From positions 1,605,001 through 1,669,000 of the forward strand of contig NC_062251.1 of assembly GCF_905475465.1 (NCBI RefSeq): a DNA stretch of 64,000 nucleotides. The letters are read 5' to 3'. Positions 59,401 to 64,000 of this stretch are shown in pieces. The number at the start of each line of letters is the position of its first letter. The stretch's first letter is position 1. The translations under genes were made by a program, and so were the position numbers. Origin of the DNA: Pieris napi. Taxonomy: Eukaryota > Arthropoda > Insecta > Lepidoptera > Pieridae. The notes beneath the pieces are model-generated. The model was given only the letters and a program-made list of their open reading frames with translations. It had not been told where the DNA came from and made no database searches.

Positions 59401-62400
59401 GGAAGGAGCTAGGCTGGCTGTATTAGCCAGGACTTTAAGCACAACGGACCAATTATGAGTATGAGTCCACTATACCATACCATAAGTACAGGATGTCTTC
59501 ACCAAGAGACCTAGAGTAACAGACGGTGCCATACGGGAAAGATAAAAGGTTCATGGTGGTGGGATTATCTCAAAATCGGGCATTACCACGATAATTAAGG
59601 GCTTGAAGCGTTTCCCCTTGCTAATAATTAATTAAACACTTTCGTGTCTGTGCCCCGTGCTTAGTGATTTTAATGAGGATCCCAACAGAATAATATTTTA
59701 TGCAAACACTGACATGCTATCAAGAAAATTGTTTATTTTTAATTTCGAATCAATATCTCCAAAAGTCTCTAAAAGTCATGTTTTTATATTCAACAGGTAG
59801 ACTATATTAAAAAAGCATAAACTCCAAATGTAAATTAAAAAGAAACGCGTCTATGGCTGCGAATTTTGACAGCTGCGCATCGATAATTTAGATGGCAGCA
59901 CTCGGGCTGTCAGAGCCCAGTTACCGCCCGTCCCGGGCTGAGGTTGACGCGTGTGAGGGTGTAACTAAAATAAATCGATAAATGGATTGATGTATGACCG
60001 TTATTTCTATTATATGTAAAATATATTATTATAAATGCGATATACAGTGTTGAAACGTTGCAAACTACGGACTATCGCGCGAAATTTCTCGAGTTAATAT
60101 GTCGTGTAATTAATTTCGAATTGAATTGTGTGATTTAACTAGTGTTCGTTTGATTTAAAGGTAAGGTTTGTTAGAATAGTTAAATTACGTTTTTAAATCA
60201 TTTATATATTTCTCGTCCTCGCCGTCATACTTATAATGTTGTATTATTAAAGGCGACTGCGAAAACAAACAATCGTTTATTAACATTAAAAAATATATTA
60301 CAAATTAAAAGTATTTGTTTCTTTCTGCTACAATGGGCATGGAATAATGTTTACTCAGTCCCTTGCTAATTATAGATACCCTTTACAAAGCTCTATATTA
60401 TATGAAAATTCATCTAAATTAATATACTGAATAATTATTATGACACTTTATAAAGATTACATTATTAATTTGAATTAATGTAAAAATATTTTATATCTCA
60501 ATAAATAAATTACCTAAAAACTTCACAATAGAATTAATAATATAAGTAATAATTTTAAAAGGCCAGCAACGCACTCGCGAGCCCTCTGGCATTAATGGGG
60601 TGGTATCACTTAACAATAGGTGAGCCTCCAGCCCGTTTGCCCCTTTCTATAAAAAAATAATACAGTTAAAATTGTAAATTTTAATAAAATAAAATAATTC
60701 TGATAAAGAACCTTTAAGTAGTTAGTAAACAGTGAAACATTTTTAATGTTAAGATATTTTTAGATCTGGGCCTCAGATTTCTGTATATGTTTTATGATCA
60801 TCACCTCGACGTCCTTGGATCCACAACTGAGCGTTTTCTAAGGCAGTTTTTGCCGCGCACTACCACTATGTGGTACCAGCTGCCCACTGAAGTATTTCCG
60901 AACCAATTCGACTTAGGATCTTTCAAGAAAAGAGAGTATCAATTCTTAAAAGGCCGGCAACCCACTCGCGAGTCCTCTGAAGTATTTCCGAACCAATTCG
61001 ACTTAGGGTCCTTCAAGAAAAGAGCGTACCAATTCTTAAAAGGCCAGCAACGCCAAGCAAGGCAAGCCTCCTCACGATGTTTTCCTTCCTACGAACTTTT
61101 TATTTTATTTATTTAGTATTACGTTTAAAACAATTTATTAAGAAAGCTTAAGAAGAGAAAATTCTTAGTCTACTTAGCTGAAGTCTCGAATTGAAAACCT
61201 TGCATTAAATAACATATGGGGGTCACAAGCGCTAAGTTAAGACTCTGAATGCGATTTTTTAAATTATTAGATAAAAGCGCCATTAAATTAGTATTAAAGC
61301 GTAATTAAAAGACTAGAGCGACCGGTCGTGATGAAGCGTCGATGACACTTCATGGAGTGTATTGGAAAAAGTTTAAAAAAAGAATAAAACGTTCGAAGTG
61401 CTTTTGAAAATGGAGTGAAGTGTCAACTGGATTTTAAATTTCGAATTTTATAATTAGAATTTAATACGATGTTTAAACTGTAAACTGTGAAACTGGCATA
61501 AAGTTATAACTATTGCCATATTATAAAAAAAAAAAAAACTGTAGATTTAAAAAAAGAACACCTGTTTTAAAATATTGACAAAATAAATCTTTGAATATTT
61601 TCTACTATTGTTGATCACAATATAATAAAATAACTGAGAATATTTATTTTTATAATATGTTGCTACCTATGTGATTATAAAATGCAAGTATATAGCAAAG
61701 ATAAGAATGAATGAATTAATAATATTATTTATCAAGCAAATTAAACGTTTTTAAGTATAAATACGTGCACCTTTATTATTCCTTCCGACCACAGCCCATC
61801 ATGTACCAGCTCACATACTTGTTTATTCGATGCGTAAGCTGATTCTCTGTGATAAGTGTTGAGATTAAAGTGCAGACCAGTGTTTGCCAACTTTTGTTGT
61901 GCCCCTCGCTTATTCTTATGCCCCCTATGTAATACTTGAAGTTATACTTCTTTTGGCGCGTTAGGGAAAAATGATGAGAGTAAATTTTACGATGTGGGCG
62001 CACACCGTCACAAAAAACCGACACCCTGAAGTAAGCTATAGTCAACATTTTATTTTTTTCTATTGTGAGTGTCGTTTTTTCTTCACGTAGAATAAAATTT
62101 TTGAAATTACTTTTATCCAGTTACGCCAGAGTATAACTTCTAACGCGTGTACATTAGTACACACACGTTTTTTTTTATTAAAGATTTAATTGTTCACTTA
62201 GCTTAAATGATAGGTTGTAGGATGATATTACTAGGAAACACAGAAAATTTTCGAAACATTTAAATGAAAAACTGAAATTAAAATTCTAAATAATTTTCAA
62301 AACAATCAAATAGACAATTTAATCAACTTGGTCCTTCAAGAAAAGAGCGTACCAAATCTTGAAAGGCCGGCAACGCGCTTGCGAGTGTTCTGGCAATGTG

Positions 62401-64000
62401 ACTGTCCATGGGCGGCGGTATCATCTAACATCAGATGAGCCTCCTGCACGTTTGCCTCCTATTACGTAAAAAAAACCTAGAAACAAGATTTTCAGATTCT
62501 CTACCAGGCCAAAACCAATACCCCACATGTAACCGTGACCCTGGAAAAGTTAAGAGGGTCTTCGTGGTCTTCATTACTGAAGGTCGTGCCTGTCTGCAAA
62601 ACCCTAAACGTCGACTTGCTGCCTCCACATCACTATCATCAGCTCGTCTCCGGGCATTAGGGGCGTTGAGACCCGCGTCTTTGGTCAGACGAACGGGTGA
62701 TCGACCGCGACTTAGAAATTAGAGAATGAGTGAATAAATTCAAGTCTCGTTAAACGTAAATAAAGGTTTTTGTGAATCCTTGGGATTGATTTGCTTCAAA
62801 CTTGGCGTTTAAAAAAAGTAACGGGAGTGTTTCTTGCCCGCTGTACGCCCTTGACTTGCGAACTGGTAGTAAATGTAAATTTAGAATCAATTTAACATCT
62901 CTTCTGTTGACGTTCATAAGTGTACTTGGTAACTTATATGAATGAAGTGATTTTGAGTTTGACTCCTCCCACCATTACCAGCTTGTCGAGACTATTCGGT
63001 TCTCCCTTGGGAATATGGTCAAAGTAAATAAGCAACCGTTTCTAAATGATAGTCGACAGTCTTGTGGTAATCTTTAGTTGGTTAACTGGACTGAATATCT
63101 TCTGCATGAATCATAAATTATGTGCCGTTTTTGAGTTTATATAGCTGCCGCACCGAACTTCGTTTCGCCTTGATATGATTTTACGTAGCCCACCTTTTTG
63201 ATACATACCAACATAATATGGAACATTTTTCTATACCCCATAGAGACTCGCTTTTCCTACTTAATTTTTCATCCTCTCTTCTTTTTCGCAAACTTCATTA
63301 CTGAAGGTCGTGTTTTTCTTTAAAAGCTCTAAGCGATACATCAACTTGCTACCTCCACTCCACTCCATTCTCAGCTTGTCTCAGTGCATTAGGGATAAGG
63401 GTCTTTACCTGGTCAGACCAATGGGTAGGCGATCGACTCCGACTTCTGCCATCACTCCTCCCTAACATTACCAACTCGTTGAGACTATTTGGCCCTCTCC
63501 TGGCTATATAGCATAAGTACCTAATCCAGAGATTTGCTTCGTACCTTATGCATATAAAAAATTTACATAAGGTATTAGGCAATGGGCAGCCTTATCACTT
63601 ACAAATGATTTCTTCCTGGCAACCCTAGTATGCAACAATAAAAAAAAAACACCTACATAGGTACAAGAAGTGCATAAATAATTGACAAAAAAGAACATAT
63701 AAACAAAGATATAAAAGATCGTTAATGACTCAGAACTAATATATATAAATAGCTAATTACGAGGCAAAAGATAAATGATCAAAAAGAAATAAATTAAAAG
63801 ACAGGTCAGCTGATATCAATAGGATACTTTGAACAGTAAAGGGGAGTGACAGAATTCAAATCAGATTGCCAAGGGAACGCAAATCAAAATAACAGCCAGA
63901 TGGGATCCATCTCTTTATAGTAGCATTTGTCTGATAGGCAAGTACGTGATCAGCCTCCTGTGCCTGACACACGCTAACTTTTCTAGGGTCTAAGGCATGT

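Overview
This is nuclear DNA from an insect, most probably a moth or butterfly. It is AT-rich, the genes are split into small exons with GT-AG introns, and most of the non-coding sequence is repeats of kinds abundant in Lepidoptera: tRNA-derived SINEs, Helitron-like elements, TIR MITEs and an I-type LINE. The species cannot be named from the window. I see no rRNA gene, functional tRNA gene, CRISPR array or prokaryotic operon.

Layout. (1) About 1.0-26.5 kb, + strand: the 3' two thirds of a Ste20-like kinase gene (SLK/LOK family, Slik in Drosophila). Fourteen exons cover the acidic/Ser-rich linker and the whole PKK coiled-coil region; the kinase-domain exons lie upstream of the window. A second in-frame terminal exon at 18.9-19.7 kb predicts a longer isoform. 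The introns hold most of the repeats. (2) About 26.5-37.4 kb: a gene-poor stretch with two tandem arrays, a 1.16-kb inverted-repeat element, many MITEs and one 108-codon orphan ORF. (3) 37.5-43.8 kb, - strand: a complete nine-exon NF45/ILF2 gene (388 aa). (4) 44.1-53.45 kb: a transposon nest between NF45 and GOT1B. It holds a 2.45-kb long-inverted-repeat (foldback/Mutator-like) element with a 9-bp target duplication and an IS630/Tc1-type element inside it, then a second IS630/Tc1-type element split by a full-length LINE with both ORFs open. (5) 53.76-56.5 kb, + strand: a complete five-exon GOT1B gene (140 aa). (6) 56.6-64 kb: repeats, a LINE relic, and a candidate promoter with an untranslated first exon near 59.8-60.16 kb for a gene running off the right edge.

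How the parts fit. NF45 (nuclear dsRNA-binding complex) and GOT1B (ER-Golgi traffic) are head to head. With the transposons removed their start codons would be about 0.65 kb apart, so the nest sits in what was probably a shared divergent promoter. The foldback element there carries a 92-bp copy, identical by eye, of sequence ending 20 bp upstream of the GOT1B start codon. The LINE and two SINEs in the window share the same roughly 60-bp 3' tail, which suggests that the SINE uses that LINE family's machinery. These two observations, the alternative kinase C-terminus, and the TE nest in the divergent promoter are the items most worth following up.

This is nuclear DNA from an insect, most probably a moth or butterfly. 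It is AT-rich, the genes are split into small exons with GT-AG introns, and most non-coding sequence is repeats of kinds abundant in Lepidoptera: tRNA-derived SINEs, Helitron-like elements, TIR MITEs and an I-type LINE. The species cannot be named from the window. I see no rRNA gene, functional tRNA gene, CRISPR array or prokaryotic operon.

Layout. (1) About 1.0-26.5 kb, + strand: the 3' part of a Ste20-like kinase gene (SLK/LOK family, Slik in Drosophila). Fourteen exons cover the Ser/Asp-rich linker and the PKK coiled-coil region; the kinase-domain exons lie upstream of the window. A second in-frame terminal exon at 18.9-19.7 kb predicts a longer isoform. (2) About 26.5-37.4 kb: a gene-poor stretch with two tandem arrays, a 1.16-kb inverted-repeat element, MITEs and one 108-codon orphan ORF. 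(3) 37.5-43.8 kb, - strand: a complete nine-exon NF45/ILF2 gene (388 aa). (4) 44.1-53.45 kb: a transposon nest. It holds a 2.45-kb long-inverted-repeat (foldback/Mutator-like) element with a 9-bp target duplication and an IS630/Tc1-type element inside it, then a second IS630/Tc1-type element split by a full-length LINE with both ORFs open. (5) 53.76-56.5 kb, + strand: a complete five-exon GOT1B gene (140 aa). (6) 56.6-64 kb: repeats, a LINE relic, and a candidate promoter with an untranslated first exon near 59.84-60.16 kb for a gene running off the right edge.

How the parts fit. NF45 (nuclear dsRNA-binding complex) and GOT1B (ER-Golgi traffic) are head to head. With the transposons removed their start codons would be about 0.65 kb apart, so the nest sits in what was probably a shared divergent promoter. 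The foldback element there carries a 92-bp copy, identical by eye, of sequence ending 20 bp upstream of the GOT1B start codon. The LINE and two SINEs share a roughly 60-bp 3' tail, which suggests the SINE uses that LINE family's machinery. These two observations, the alternative kinase C-terminus and the promoter nest are the items most worth following up.
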